Below are positions 49,940-58,681 of a stretch of DNA of 64,000 bases, in pieces (positions within the stretch are counted from its first letter, which is position 1; each line of letters begins with the position of its first letter). The notes under the pieces are model-generated. The model was not told the origin of the DNA and did no database searches. It worked only from the letters and a program-made list of their open reading frames with translations. The translations under genes were made by a program, and so were the position numbers. Origin of the DNA: Phytohabitans aurantiacus (GTDB lineage Bacteria > Actinomycetota > Actinomycetes > Mycobacteriales > Micromonosporaceae); contig NZ_BSDI01000001.1 in NCBI RefSeq assembly GCF_027923225.1, positions 473,946 to 537,945 on the forward strand, given 5' to 3'.

Positions 49940-49968
49940 AGCTTACGCATGCCGAGAATGATCGTCAA
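49940..49968 (-). promoter_or_regulatory. rpmH promoter
   Basis: On the minus strand TTGACG (49968-49963) and TAAGCT (49945-49940) are spaced by exactly 17 bases, a good housekeeping sigma-factor match. The predicted transcript leader is about 85 bases. Confidence 0.7.
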
Positions 49969-50056
49969 ACAGGGTCGTAGAGACACGCCGTACCCGCCGG
50001 ATCACTCCATGCACAGTGCCCAATGCACCGTTTAGCAGCCTCCGAGAACGAACCGG

Positions 50057-50285
50057 TGTGGACAACGGTTGAAGGGTTGTGGACAACGCTGTTAGCGTGC
50101 CCGATTGCCGGTCGGCGTCAGGGGGTTTCTGTCGCTACATATCGGTGCAAAACCGGGCGAGGTGGTCAGTCGTTCGGCACGGTGTGGCCGCAGTAGCGTC
50201 ACCGCAGGCCGAACAAAATCTGGCGCGCTTCAGGCGGGGGAGCCACAAACGGTCGGTACACAGGCTGTGGACAAGTTGTGGACAA
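50057..50285. promoter_or_regulatory. Four DnaA boxes upstream of dnaA
   Basis: TGTGGACAA (consensus box TTGTCCACA on the other strand) occurs exactly at 50057-50065, 50078-50086, 50266-50274 and 50277-50285, all in one orientation. The two pairs are 21 and 11 bp apart, close to whole helical turns. The first pair overlaps a possible dnaA promoter (TTGAAG at 50069, TTAGCG at 50092), so autoregulation by DnaA is likely. Confidence 0.85.
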
Positions 50286-50342
50286 CGAACCGCGGCGGCG
50301 ACGACCGGGTTGTGACTCGGAGGCGAAGGGGGTGGCGCGACG

Positions 50343-52076
50343 GTGGCTGACAACGACCTGGCCGTGGTCTGGATGGCGGCGACCGAAGAGCTGGCCGACG
50401 AGATCGTCTCGGCACAGCAGCGCGCCTACCTCCGGCTGACCCGACTGGGCGCCATCGTCGAAGACATCGCCCTGTTGTCGGTGCCGGACGCCTTCACCCG
50501 CGACGTCATCGAGTCCCGGCTCCGCCCCGCGATCACCGACGCCCTCTCCCGCAGGCTGGGCCGACCCATCCAGGTCGCGGTGACCATCCGGCCGCCCGAA
50601 GACGGGCAGGGCCGCCCCTCCGGCACCCTCTACGGCAGCCCCGCCAGCGCGCCGGTCGTCGACGAGGGCCTCGCGGAGCAGCCCACCGGCTCGGCACAGA
50701 AATCCGCGCCAGCATCCGTGTCGGCCGCCGCGGCCGTACCGGTCAACATGGACCCACGGCACGACCAGGAGACGCTTTTCGCGGCGCCGCCCGTGAACCC
50801 GCGCAACGAGGCGCCGCCGGCCGATCCGTACGCCTATCAAGCCGACCTCCGCGAGCCCGACCGGTACCCGGAACTCGGCGGCCGCGACGAACCGACGGGT
50901 GAGTTGCGTCACGTTGAGACCTCGGACAGCGGACCGGGCCGGGCCGCCGCGCCTCCCGACCGCGGCACCGCGGTGGTCGACCAGCCGGGCCCGTCACATG
51001 TCGACAGGCGTCCCGGCACGGGCCAGGCTCCGGGTGTGGAGACCGGTGGTAACCGGCTCAACCCGAAGTACATGTTCGAGACGTTCGTCATCGGGTCGTC
51101 CAACCGGTTCGCGCACGCCGCGTCCGTGGCGGTCGCGGAGTCGCCGGCCAAGGCGTACAACCCGCTGTTCATCTACGGCAGCTCGGGGCTGGGCAAGACC
51201 CACCTGCTGCACGCGATCGGTCACTACGCCACCACGCTCGGCAACGCGCGCTCGGTGCGGTACGTCTCGACCGAAGAGTTCACCAACGACTTCATCAACT
51301 CGCTGCGCGACGACAAGACGAGCGCGTTCCAGCGGCGGTACCGGGATGTGGACATCCTCCTGATCGACGACATCCAGTTCCTGGAGAACCGGGAGCGGAC
51401 GCAGGAGGAGTTCTTCCACACCTTCAATACGCTGCACAACGCGAACAAGCAGATCGTCATCACGTCCGACCGGTCGCCGAAGCAGCTGGCCACGCTCGAA
51501 GACCGGTTGCGTACCCGGTTCGAGTGGGGCCTGCTCGCCGACATCCAGCCACCCGACCTGGAGACGCGGATCGCGATCCTCCAGAAGAAGGCGGCGCAGG
51601 AGCGGCTGTTCGCACCGCCCGAGGTACTGGAGTTCATCGCCTCGCGGATCTCCAACTCGATCCGCGAACTCGAAGGCGCACTCATCCGGGTGACGGCGTT
51701 CGCGTCGCTGACCCGCTCGCCCGTGGAGCTGTCGCTCGCCGAGGAAGTGCTGCGCGACTTCATCCCGGACGGCTCGGGCCCGGAGATCACCGCCGACCAG
51801 ATCATGGTGTCCACCGCCGACTACTTCGGCGTGAGCCTGGAAGACCTGCGCGGTCACTCCCGCTCCCGGGTACTCGTCAACGCCCGCCAGGTCGCCATGT
51901 ACCTCTGCCGCGAGCTGACCGACCTGTCGCTGCCCCGCATCGGGCAGGCGTTCGGCGGCCGCGATCACACCACCGTCATGCACGCAGACCGGAAAATCCG
52001 CCAGCAGATGGCGGAGCGTCGCTCGCTGTACAACCAGATCGCCGAGCTGACCAACCGGATCAAGCAGAACTCCTGA
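50343..52076 (+). CDS. dnaA: Chromosomal replication initiator DnaA
   Basis: 577 residues from GTG 50343. Domain I (residues 1-90) is followed by an extended, Pro/Ala/Glu-rich domain II (about 90-245) typical of actinomycetes. The AAA+ domain has Walker A GSSGLGKT (279-286) and Walker B ILLIDDIQF. The DNA-binding domain has the signature GQAFGGRDHTTVMHADRKI. DnaA binds the boxes flanking it and opens oriC. Confidence 0.98.
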   Translation: MADNDLAVVWMAATEELADEIVSAQQRAYLRLTRLGAIVEDIALLSVPDAFTRDVIESRLRPAITDALSRRLGRPIQVAVTIRPPEDGQGRPSGTLYGSPASAPVVDEGLAEQPTGSAQKSAPASVSAAAAVPVNMDPRHDQETLFAAPPVNPRNEAPPADPYAYQADLREPDRYPELGGRDEPTGELRHVETSDSGPGRAAAPPDRGTAVVDQPGPSHVDRRPGTGQAPGVETGGNRLNPKYMFETFVIGSSNRFAHAASVAVAESPAKAYNPLFIYGSSGLGKTHLLHAIGHYATTLGNARSVRYVSTEEFTNDFINSLRDDKTSAFQRRYRDVDILLIDDIQFLENRERTQEEFFHTFNTLHNANKQIVITSDRSPKQLATLEDRLRTRFEWGLLADIQPPDLETRIAILQKKAAQERLFAPPEVLEFIASRISNSIRELEGALIRVTAFASLTRSPVELSLAEEVLRDFIPDGSGPEITADQIMVSTADYFGVSLEDLRGHSRSRVLVNARQVAMYLCRELTDLSLPRIGQAFGGRDHTTVMHADRKIRQQMAERRSLYNQIAELTNRIKQNS

Positions 52077-52591
52077 CATCTCTCCCTGAGCAGAGTTGTC
52101 CACAGGCTGTGGAGAACTCCTGTGGGTACCGCTGTGGACGTGTACGACAGGTGACGAGTTTGTCCACTGGCAAAGTCGCAAGTGTGTACAGCCTGTTGAA
52201 GGTTCTGGGGAAAACTCGTTGGAGGGACGGTTCCACGCTTCCCACAGCTGGGGAGAAACCCGGTGGATAGCCGGTGGATAGCCAGTGGATAGCGGTGGAC
52301 AAACCTTGCTCGATCGCGAAGCTGTGGATCGGGAGGCCCCTTCAGGGCCGGGTTCTCCACACCTCGCCCACCCGTGGATAACGTTCTGACCGGCGCAGAC
52401 GCCCGCTCTCCACAGAACCCACAGGACCGATGAAGACGATGAGTCTTCTCCTCTAAGAAGGTTCCAAACCCAATCACCACTCTGGGGAAAACCAAACGTG
52501 CCAAACCCCTGGGGTCGGCGCACGCGATCAAGCAGGTAGCCCCTATCGTCGTGAGGGCAGTTTGCCCACCAGTCGACGCGGAGGCACAGGC
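52077..52591. other. oriC: oriC main region with multiple DnaA boxes
   Basis: The 515 bp between dnaA and dnaN hold many DnaA boxes: TTGTCCACA (52096), TGTGGAGAA (52109), TGTGGACGT (52133), TTGTCCACT (52160), a phased run at 52262, 52273, 52284 and 52294 (GGTGGATAG twice, AGTGGATAG, GGTGGACAA), TGTGGATCG (52323), TTCTCCACA (52353), CGTGGATAA (52373) and CTCTCCACA (52406). An AT-richer stretch at about 52430-52505, with a GAAGAC/GTCTTC hairpin, is the best unwinding candidate. No gene is present. Confidence 0.92.
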
Positions 52592-53725
52592 ATGAAGTTC
52601 CGAGTCGAGCGCGACGCGCTCGCCGATGCTGTGGCGTGGACGGCGAAAAGCCTGCCCAACCGGCCATCTGTGCCGGTGCTCGCCGGAGTGATGCTGCGGG
52701 TCACCGACGGCCAACTCGGCGTCTCCGGCTTCGACTACGAGGTGTCCAGCCAGGTCAGCGTCGATGTTCAGGGAGACGCCGACGGCGCCGCCCTGGTCTC
52801 GGGCCGGCTGCTCGCTGAGATCACCAAGGCCCTGCCGGCCAAGCCGGTCGACATCGCCGCCGTCGGTGCCCATCTCGAACTGGTCTGCGGCAGCGCGCGG
52901 TTCACCCTGCCCACCATGCCGGTCGAGGACTACCCGACCCTTCCGGAGATGCCCGCCAGCGCCGGCACCGTCGACGCCGCCGCGTTCGCCGCCGCCGTCG
53001 CGCAGGTGGCGGTCGCCGCTGGCCGTGACGAGACGCTGCCGATGATGACCGGCGTCCGCATCGAGCTGAATGGCAGCACTCTCGCCATGCTCGCCACCGA
53101 CCGGTACCGCCTGGCGATGCGCGAGATGCAGTGGCGCCCGGACGACCCCGAGATCAGCATCAACGCGCTCGTACCGGCGCGCACGCTCGCCGACACCGCC
53201 AAGACCCTCGGCCCGCTCGGTGGCGACGTGACGCTCGCGCTCGCCCACGGTGGCGCCGGCGAGGGCATGATCGGTTTCGCGGGCGGCACCCGGCGCACCA
53301 CCAGCCGGCTGCTCGACGGTGCCAACTACCCGCCGGTGCGCTCGCTCTTCCCGGCCTCGCACAACGCCGAGGCGCGTGTGACCGTGGCGTCGCTCAACGA
53401 GGTGGTCCGCCGCGTCGCGCTGGTCGCCGACCGCACCACCCCGGTGCTGCTGAGCTTCAGCGACGAGGGCCTGGTGGTCGAGGCGGGCGGCACCGAGGAG
53501 GCGCGCGCCAGCGAGGCCATGGAGGCCACCTTCAGCGGCGAGTCGCTGACCATCGGCTTCAACCCGCAGTACCTGCTCGACGGGCTCGCCGCCGTGGGCT
53601 CGCAGAACGCCGTGCTGTCGTTCGTCGACGCGTTCAAGCCCGCCGTGATCTCGCCGGCGGGTGATGATGGTGAGATCATTCCGGGCTACCGGTATCTGAT
53701 CATGCCAATCCGGGTAACCCGCTGA
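52592..53725 (+). CDS. dnaN: DNA polymerase III subunit beta (sliding clamp)
   Basis: 377 residues from ATG 52592 behind CGGAGG. All three clamp domains are present, beginning MKFRVERDALADAVAW, with the hydrophobic pocket end YRYLIMPIRV at the C-terminus. The clamp tethers polymerases and binds many partner proteins. It lies next to the oriC region, as usual. Confidence 0.98.
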   Translation: MKFRVERDALADAVAWTAKSLPNRPSVPVLAGVMLRVTDGQLGVSGFDYEVSSQVSVDVQGDADGAALVSGRLLAEITKALPAKPVDIAAVGAHLELVCGSARFTLPTMPVEDYPTLPEMPASAGTVDAAAFAAAVAQVAVAAGRDETLPMMTGVRIELNGSTLAMLATDRYRLAMREMQWRPDDPEISINALVPARTLADTAKTLGPLGGDVTLALAHGGAGEGMIGFAGGTRRTTSRLLDGANYPPVRSLFPASHNAEARVTVASLNEVVRRVALVADRTTPVLLSFSDEGLVVEAGGTEEARASEAMEATFSGESLTIGFNPQYLLDGLAAVGSQNAVLSFVDAFKPAVISPAGDDGEIIPGYRYLIMPIRVTR

Positions 53726-53769
53726 CGGGCGGTTCAGCGGGCAGCCCGGAAAGCAAGGGGGACGCGACA

Positions 53770-54645
53770 ATGCAGCTAGGGCTGGTGGGGCTCGGCCGGA
53801 TGGGCGGCAACATGCGCGGGCGACTGCGCGCCGCCGGGCACGAGGTCATCGGATACGACCGCAATCCGGAAGTCAGTGACGTCGAGAGCCTGGCCGGGCT
53901 CATCGAGCGGCTTGCGTCGCCGCGGGTCGTCTGGGTGATGGTGCCGGCCGGCGTGACCGACGCGACGATCGACGAGCTGTCCGGGTTGCTCAGCGAGGGC
54001 GACCTGATCATCGACGGGGGCAACTCGCGCTTCAGCGACGACGCACCGCGCGCGGAGCGCCTCGGCAAGGTTGGCATCGGGTACATGGACGTTGGCGTCT
54101 CTGGCGGCGTCTGGGGGCTCGAAAACGGGTACGCGCTGATGGTGGGCGGCGATGCCGAGCACGTGGCACGGCTGGCCCCGATCTTCGAGGCGCTCAAGCC
54201 CGAGGGTCAGTTCGGCTTCGTGCACGCCGGGCCGGTCGGTGCGGGGCACTACGCGAAGATGGTCCACAACGGCATCGAGTACGGGCTGATGCACGCGTAC
54301 GCCGAGGGATACGAGCTGCTGACCAAGTCGGAGATCATCACCGACGTGCCCGGTGTCATCAAGTCGTGGCGGGAGGGCTCGGTCGTCGAGTCGTGGCTGC
54401 TCGACCTGCTCGACCGGGCGCTCGACGCCGATCCGGAGCTCGCTGCCCTGAGCGGCTACACCGAAGACACCGGCGAGGGGCGATGGACCGTCGAAGAGGC
54501 GATCCGGCTCGCGGTGCCGATGAACGTGATCGCCGCGTCGTTGTTCGCCAGGTTCGTGTCCCGTCAGGACGACTCGCCGGCGATGAAGGCGGTGTCCGCG
54601 CTGCGCCAGCAGTTCGGCGGCCACGCGGTCCGCAAGTCCTCGTAA
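53770..54645 (+). CDS. gnd: 6-phosphogluconate dehydrogenase (short, decarboxylating type)
   Basis: 291 residues, the short GntZ-like form. The Rossmann motif GLVGLGRMGGNMRGRL is at the N-terminus, IDGGNSRFSDD and GPVGAGHYAKMVHNGIEYG form the active-site region, and the C-terminus keeps YTEDTGEGRWTVEEAI. It oxidises 6-phosphogluconate to ribulose-5-phosphate. Its location between dnaN and recF is typical of streptomycetes and Micromonosporaceae. recF follows three bases later. Confidence 0.95.
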   Translation: MQLGLVGLGRMGGNMRGRLRAAGHEVIGYDRNPEVSDVESLAGLIERLASPRVVWVMVPAGVTDATIDELSGLLSEGDLIIDGGNSRFSDDAPRAERLGKVGIGYMDVGVSGGVWGLENGYALMVGGDAEHVARLAPIFEALKPEGQFGFVHAGPVGAGHYAKMVHNGIEYGLMHAYAEGYELLTKSEIITDVPGVIKSWREGSVVESWLLDLLDRALDADPELAALSGYTEDTGEGRWTVEEAIRLAVPMNVIAASLFARFVSRQDDSPAMKAVSALRQQFGGHAVRKSS

Positions 54646-54648
54646 CGC

Positions 54649-55776
54649 ATGTACGTCCGCCGGCTGGAACTCGTCAACTTCCGCTCGTACGAGCGCGTGG
54701 AGGTCGACTTCGAGCCGGGCGGATCGGTTCTCGTCGGTGCGAACGGCGTCGGCAAGACCAACCTGGTCGAAGCGTTGGGCTACGTGGCGACCCTGGGCAG
54801 TCACCGGGTCGCCACCGACGCCCCGCTGGTACGGGCCGGTGCGGATTCCGCCGTGATCCGGTGCGCGATCGTCCACGATGGACGTGAGCTGCTGGTCGAG
54901 CTGGAGATCGTGCCGGGTCGCGCCAACCGGGCCCGGATCGGGCGGTCGCCCGCACGCCGGGCGCGCGACGTGCTCGGCGCGCTGCGGCTGGTGCTCTTCG
55001 CACCCGAAGACCTCGAACTGGTACGCGGCGACCCGTCCGAGCGCCGGAAATACCTCGACGACCTGCTGGTCGCCAGGCTGCCCCGATACGCCGGGGTGCG
55101 CGCAGACTACGAGCGGGTCGTCAAGCAGCGCAACGCTTTGCTGCGCACGGCGTACCTGGCGCGCAAGACCGGCGGTACCCGTGGCGGTGATCTGTCCACA
55201 CTGGACGTCTGGGACACGCATCTGGCCAAGCACGGCGCCGAGCTGCTGGCCGGCCGGCTGGAGTTGGTCGCCGCGCTCGCACCGCACGTGACCAAGGCGT
55301 ACGACGCGGTGGCGGCCGGCAAGGGGGCGGCGGCCATGACGTACAAGGCTTCCGTGCCCGTCGAGACGCCAGACCGCACCGCGATCGAAGCAGCGTTGGC
55401 CACGGCGCTGGCCGAGGCGCGTTCGTCCGAAGTGGAGCGTGGCGTGACGCTGGTCGGCCCGCACCGCGACGATGTCAAGCTGATGCTGGGAGAGCTGCCC
55501 GCCAAGGGATACGCGAGCCACGGCGAGTGCTGGTCGTACGCGCTGGCGTTGCGGCTGGCCGCGTACGACCTGCTGCGCGCCGACGGCATCGAGCCGGTAC
55601 TGGTGCTCGACGACGTCTTCGCCGAGCTGGACGCTGGCCGGCGCGCCCGGTTGGCCGACCTCGTGGGTCAGGCCAGCCAGTTGCTGGTGACCTGCGCGGT
55701 CGCCGAGGATGTGCCGGAAGCCTTGCGGGGCAACCGGTACGCGGTGTCGGAGGGCGGTGTCCTGCGTGTCCAATGA
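54649..55776 (+). CDS. recF: DNA replication and repair protein RecF
   Basis: 375 residues. It has the Walker A motif GANGVGKTNLVEALGY, the ABC signature region and the D-block LVLDDVFAELDAGRRARL. RecF loads RecA at gaps during replication-fork repair. It begins MYVRRLELVNFRSYERVEVDF. Its stop lies inside the start of the DUF721 gene. Confidence 0.97.
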   Translation: MYVRRLELVNFRSYERVEVDFEPGGSVLVGANGVGKTNLVEALGYVATLGSHRVATDAPLVRAGADSAVIRCAIVHDGRELLVELEIVPGRANRARIGRSPARRARDVLGALRLVLFAPEDLELVRGDPSERRKYLDDLLVARLPRYAGVRADYERVVKQRNALLRTAYLARKTGGTRGGDLSTLDVWDTHLAKHGAELLAGRLELVAALAPHVTKAYDAVAAGKGAAAMTYKASVPVETPDRTAIEAALATALAEARSSEVERGVTLVGPHRDDVKLMLGELPAKGYASHGECWSYALALRLAAYDLLRADGIEPVLVLDDVFAELDAGRRARLADLVGQASQLLVTCAVAEDVPEALRGNRYAVSEGGVLRVQ

Positions 55777-56317
55777 GGAGGAACAGGACAAGGCCGGTCC
55801 CGAACTCGCCCGGGCGGTACTCGACGCGGCACGAGCCAGACGCCAGGCGGCCGCGGCGCAACGGCGTACCAGATCGGCTGACACAGAAGCGGACCAGGCG
55901 GCTGCCGGCGGCGCGCCCGCCCGGCGGCGGCTGCGCGGCTATTCCGGTCCTGGGCCCGACCCGCGCGACCCGCAGAAGTTCGGCGACGTGCTCGGAAGGC
56001 TTGTCAAGGCGCGTGGCTGGCAGGGGCCGACGGCCGAGGCGACCGTCTTCGGCGCGTGGGAACGGGTGGTCGGGCCCGACGTGGCCAAGCACAGCCGCCC
56101 GGTCAAGCTCGACAACGGCGAGCTGACCGTCGAGGCGGAATCTACGGCGTGGGCGACCCAGCTACGGCTGCTCGCCGCTTCGCTGCTGCAGCGGATCGCC
56201 GGCGAGGTCGGCCATGACGTGGTACGCAAGCTGCACATTCACGGTCCCGCCGCACCGTCCTGGTCCCGAGGACCCCGGCGGGTACGGGGGCGCGGCCCGC
56301 GGGATACGTACGGCTGA
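55766..56317 (+). CDS. DUF721 (DciA-like) family protein
   Basis: 183 residues from GTG 55766, overlapping recF by 11 bases. A ~60-residue Arg/Ala-rich N-terminus precedes the DUF721 core (GDVLGRLVKARGWQGPTAEATVFGAWERVVGPDVAKHSRPVKLDNGELTVEAESTAWATQLRLL). Its position before gyrB matches mycobacterial Rv0004. DUF721 includes DciA, a DnaB loader in bacteria lacking DnaC; that role is likely but inferred. Confidence 0.93.
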   Translation: MSNEEEQDKAGPELARAVLDAARARRQAAAAQRRTRSADTEADQAAAGGAPARRRLRGYSGPGPDPRDPQKFGDVLGRLVKARGWQGPTAEATVFGAWERVVGPDVAKHSRPVKLDNGELTVEAESTAWATQLRLLAASLLQRIAGEVGHDVVRKLHIHGPAAPSWSRGPRRVRGRGPRDTYG

Positions 56318-57542
56318 CCACCGCCAGGCAGCGCACGTGGTGCCCGTGCAGCCGTGCGAGTGCGACGCCCGCCGCCACCGCGGCGATCGCGGCCGCCGTT
56401 CCCGCGAGCACGAGCGTCTGCCGCGCGCCGGCGTGCTCGGCGAGCCATCCGAGCAGCGGCGCACCGGCGGCCGTGGCGACCGAACTCGTCATCGCGAGCG
56501 CGGCCAGCACCCGCCCGCGCATGTCTTCGCGGGTGTCGAGCTGCACCCGCGCCGACACGGTGGTGTCGATGACGATGGCGCCCGCCGCGATCGGCAGGAT
56601 CAGCGCACCGAACGTCCACACGCCGGGCGCGAGGCCCGCGACCATCTGGAGCACGCTCGCCATCAGGCCGGCGCCGACCAGCGTCCGGTACCCGAGCCTG
56701 CCGCGCCGCGCGGCCGCGAACCCGCCGATCACCGTGCCCACCGCGAACACCGTCGACAGCGCGCCGTAGCCGGCGGCACCGGTCGCCAGCGGCCCGTTGC
56801 TCATCGCGGCCATCGTGACCTGGTAGTTGCGGCCGAGGCTGCCGAGCACGAACGACAGCGCCAGCGCGGTGAGGACCGCGGGCTGCCGCAGCAGGTACCG
56901 GAATCCCGCCCGTACGCCATTGCCGCCACCGGATGGCTCAGGGACCGCCGCGCGCCGTGCGTGCACCGCGAGCAGCGCGCCGACGACAGCGATGAAGCTG
57001 ACCGCGTTGATCGCGAACAGCGGAGCGGTCCCGGCGACGGCGACCAGCAGGCCGCCGGCGCTCATGCCGAGAATGCGCCCCGAGGAGCTGACCAGCGAGC
57101 CGAGCGCGAGGGCGTTGCCGAGGGTCTCGCGCTCGACCAGGAGCGCGTTGAAGCGACCCATGATCGGGCCCTCGACCGCCGAGATGACGCCACCGGCGAA
57201 CGAGATCGCGTACACGAGGGCGAGGCCGCCGGACGTCCAGGCGATCACGGCGAGGGCCGCCGCGAGCGTGGCGTGCGCGAGCTGGCTCGCGATCAACAGC
57301 CGGCGGGCCGGCAGGCGGTCGGCGAGCGCGCCGCCCCACGAGCTGAGCAGCAGTACCGGCAGGGCCTGGAGGAGCACCGCGAACCCCACCTGGGTCGCCG
57401 ATCCGGTGCGATCGAGGACGTACCAGTTGATCCCCAGCACCTGCATCCACGTACCCGTGACCGAGACGAACCCCGCACCGGTCCAGATCCGGTAGTCGCG
57501 CTGGCGCAGGGCGGCGAACGTCGTGCCCATGCGGCGCGACAC
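56142..57542 (-). CDS. MFS transporter, predicted exporter
   Basis: 466 residues from GTG 57542 (ATG 57530 is also possible). Twelve spans of the major facilitator fold are visible, opening MGTTFAALRQRDYRIWTGAGFVSVTGTWMQ, with GGALADRLPARRLLI as the conserved loop. The last ~65 residues are hydrophilic and read antisense through the end of the DUF721 gene, so the true functional C-terminus is probably earlier. The substrate is unknown. Confidence 0.85.
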   Translation of the reverse strand: MSRRMGTTFAALRQRDYRIWTGAGFVSVTGTWMQVLGINWYVLDRTGSATQVGFAVLLQALPVLLLSSWGGALADRLPARRLLIASQLAHATLAAALAVIAWTSGGLALVYAISFAGGVISAVEGPIMGRFNALLVERETLGNALALGSLVSSSGRILGMSAGGLLVAVAGTAPLFAINAVSFIAVVGALLAVHARRAAVPEPSGGGNGVRAGFRYLLRQPAVLTALALSFVLGSLGRNYQVTMAAMSNGPLATGAAGYGALSTVFAVGTVIGGFAAARRGRLGYRTLVGAGLMASVLQMVAGLAPGVWTFGALILPIAAGAIVIDTTVSARVQLDTREDMRGRVLAALAMTSSVATAAGAPLLGWLAEHAGARQTLVLAGTAAAIAAVAAGVALARLHGHHVRCLAVVSRTYPAGRAPVPAGVLGTRTVRRDRECAACVPRHGRPRRRSAAAAKRRAAVAGSPTP

Positions 57543-57560
57543 TTCCGTGACTCTCCGTTA

Positions 57561-57577
57561 CCACCGACCGTCGGTGG
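57561..57577. repeat. Short perfect hairpin upstream of the MFS gene
   Basis: CCACCGA (57561-57567) and TCGGTGG (57571-57577) enclose three bases (CCG), 19 bases upstream of the MFS start. It could be an operator for the transporter or a terminator of the gene behind it. Confidence 0.45.
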
Positions 57578-57690
57578 CGACGGGTAAGTCTGGCCGTCGC
57601 TCAGGCCGTGTGTCTGCTGTCGGTGAGGGAGTTCACGCAGCTCAGGAGGGTGATGGACCGTATGGAGGAGGCGTGAGGAGACGATCGTTC

Positions 57691-58245
57691 TCAGAAATCG
57701 GCGTAGACGGCAAAGCCGCGATCTGCACACCGTCTGTAAAAACGCGAGAGCACGCCGAGCTCGGATCGGGAGAAGCTCCACTGCGGGGCCCCGCCCGACT
57801 CATCGCGAAGCGCGTCGAGCCGCGTCTCCAGCCAGCGAAGCTGCTGGTCGGCGAGGCGCCCGCCGGAAAGGGCAGCTCTCAGTACCTCGGCGACGGTGTC
57901 GAACGTGACGGCCTCGCCGAGGTCTCGGTGCGTCTCGACGAACCGCTCCAAGCCGCCGGCGATCCAGGCGCACCCGTCGGGATCGATCACCGGGTCTTCG
58001 TCTTCGCTGGCCGCCTCTGTGGCGTACAGCACACCGTCGAGTCCGAGCAGCAGGTCGACCAGCTCCGTGTACGCCGTCGCCCGTACCGTGCCCGTCTTCG
58101 CGATGTGCCCGGCCAGCGCCGCGGTGGGTGCCGAAACATCCGGATCATCCGCGAGCGTGGCGAAGTCGACGAAGGCGGCCGGGGCAACCGGCTCGTAGAA
58201 GCGGCCGGTACGCGGCCATTGCACGGCGACGTTGTCCAGCCCCAT
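57691..58245 (-). CDS. Hypothetical acidic protein
   Basis: 184 residues, GLDNVAVQWPRTGRFYEPVAPAAFVDFATLADDPDVSAP..., rich in acidic residues, without signal, membrane span or cysteine pairs. The middle is acidic (ATEAASEDEDPVIDPDG) and the end is predicted helical. No family was recognised. It is divergent from gyrB and upstream of the MFS exporter on the same strand. Confidence 0.7.
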   Translation of the reverse strand: MGLDNVAVQWPRTGRFYEPVAPAAFVDFATLADDPDVSAPTAALAGHIAKTGTVRATAYTELVDLLLGLDGVLYATEAASEDEDPVIDPDGCAWIAGGLERFVETHRDLGEAVTFDTVAEVLRAALSGGRLADQQLRWLETRLDALRDESGGAPQWSFSRSELGVLSRFYRRCADRGFAVYADF

Positions 58246-58681
58246 GAGGGGTCACCCTTTCTTGTAGCGCAGCGCGACCGCGCCCTCATTCTGCTCTGGG
58301 CGCACGGTCCTTCAAACGGCGCCGGGCAAAATTACGACACGGTGAGCCGTTTGCGCTATCCCGGTCTGCACGGGCGCGCCCGTCGAGCACTCGCACGGCC
58401 TGTGCGTGTGGGGGGAGTCGCGCCCACGGCGGTTCGGCCCGCTATGAACCTCTGAGACGCCCGCGAGGGGGTGCCGTGCACCCGTTCCGTCGGTTTCGCA
58501 CAGTAAGATTGAAGGGATGTGGACGCCGCCCGGCGCGGTGTCCCGGTGAACGTGATCCGCGGGCGACCGCGGTGACGGGCCCGCCCGCCTTCGGCGGTGC
58601 GTGCCCGCTGCCGTGACCTGCCCGCCTACCCCGCGTCTCCCCGCGCCTTCGGGCGCTGGTGGCGCGAGAAAGTGGCCGAGG
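58246..58681. promoter_or_regulatory. gyrB upstream region
   Basis: About 435 bp without a gene. A TAAGAT at 58504-58509 is the best -10-like hexamer, with no clear -35. A 7-bp repeat AAACGGC/GCCGTTT (58314/58346) lies nearby. gyrB expression usually responds to supercoiling, but no specific element is recognisable. Confidence 0.45.

Larger units (their letters stand above)
49847..50342. other. rpmH-dnaA intergenic region (left part of oriC)
   Basis: About 500 bp without a gene. It holds the rpmH promoter on the minus strand, four perfect DnaA boxes on the plus-strand side, and the dnaA promoter. Nothing else is coding. Confidence 0.75.
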
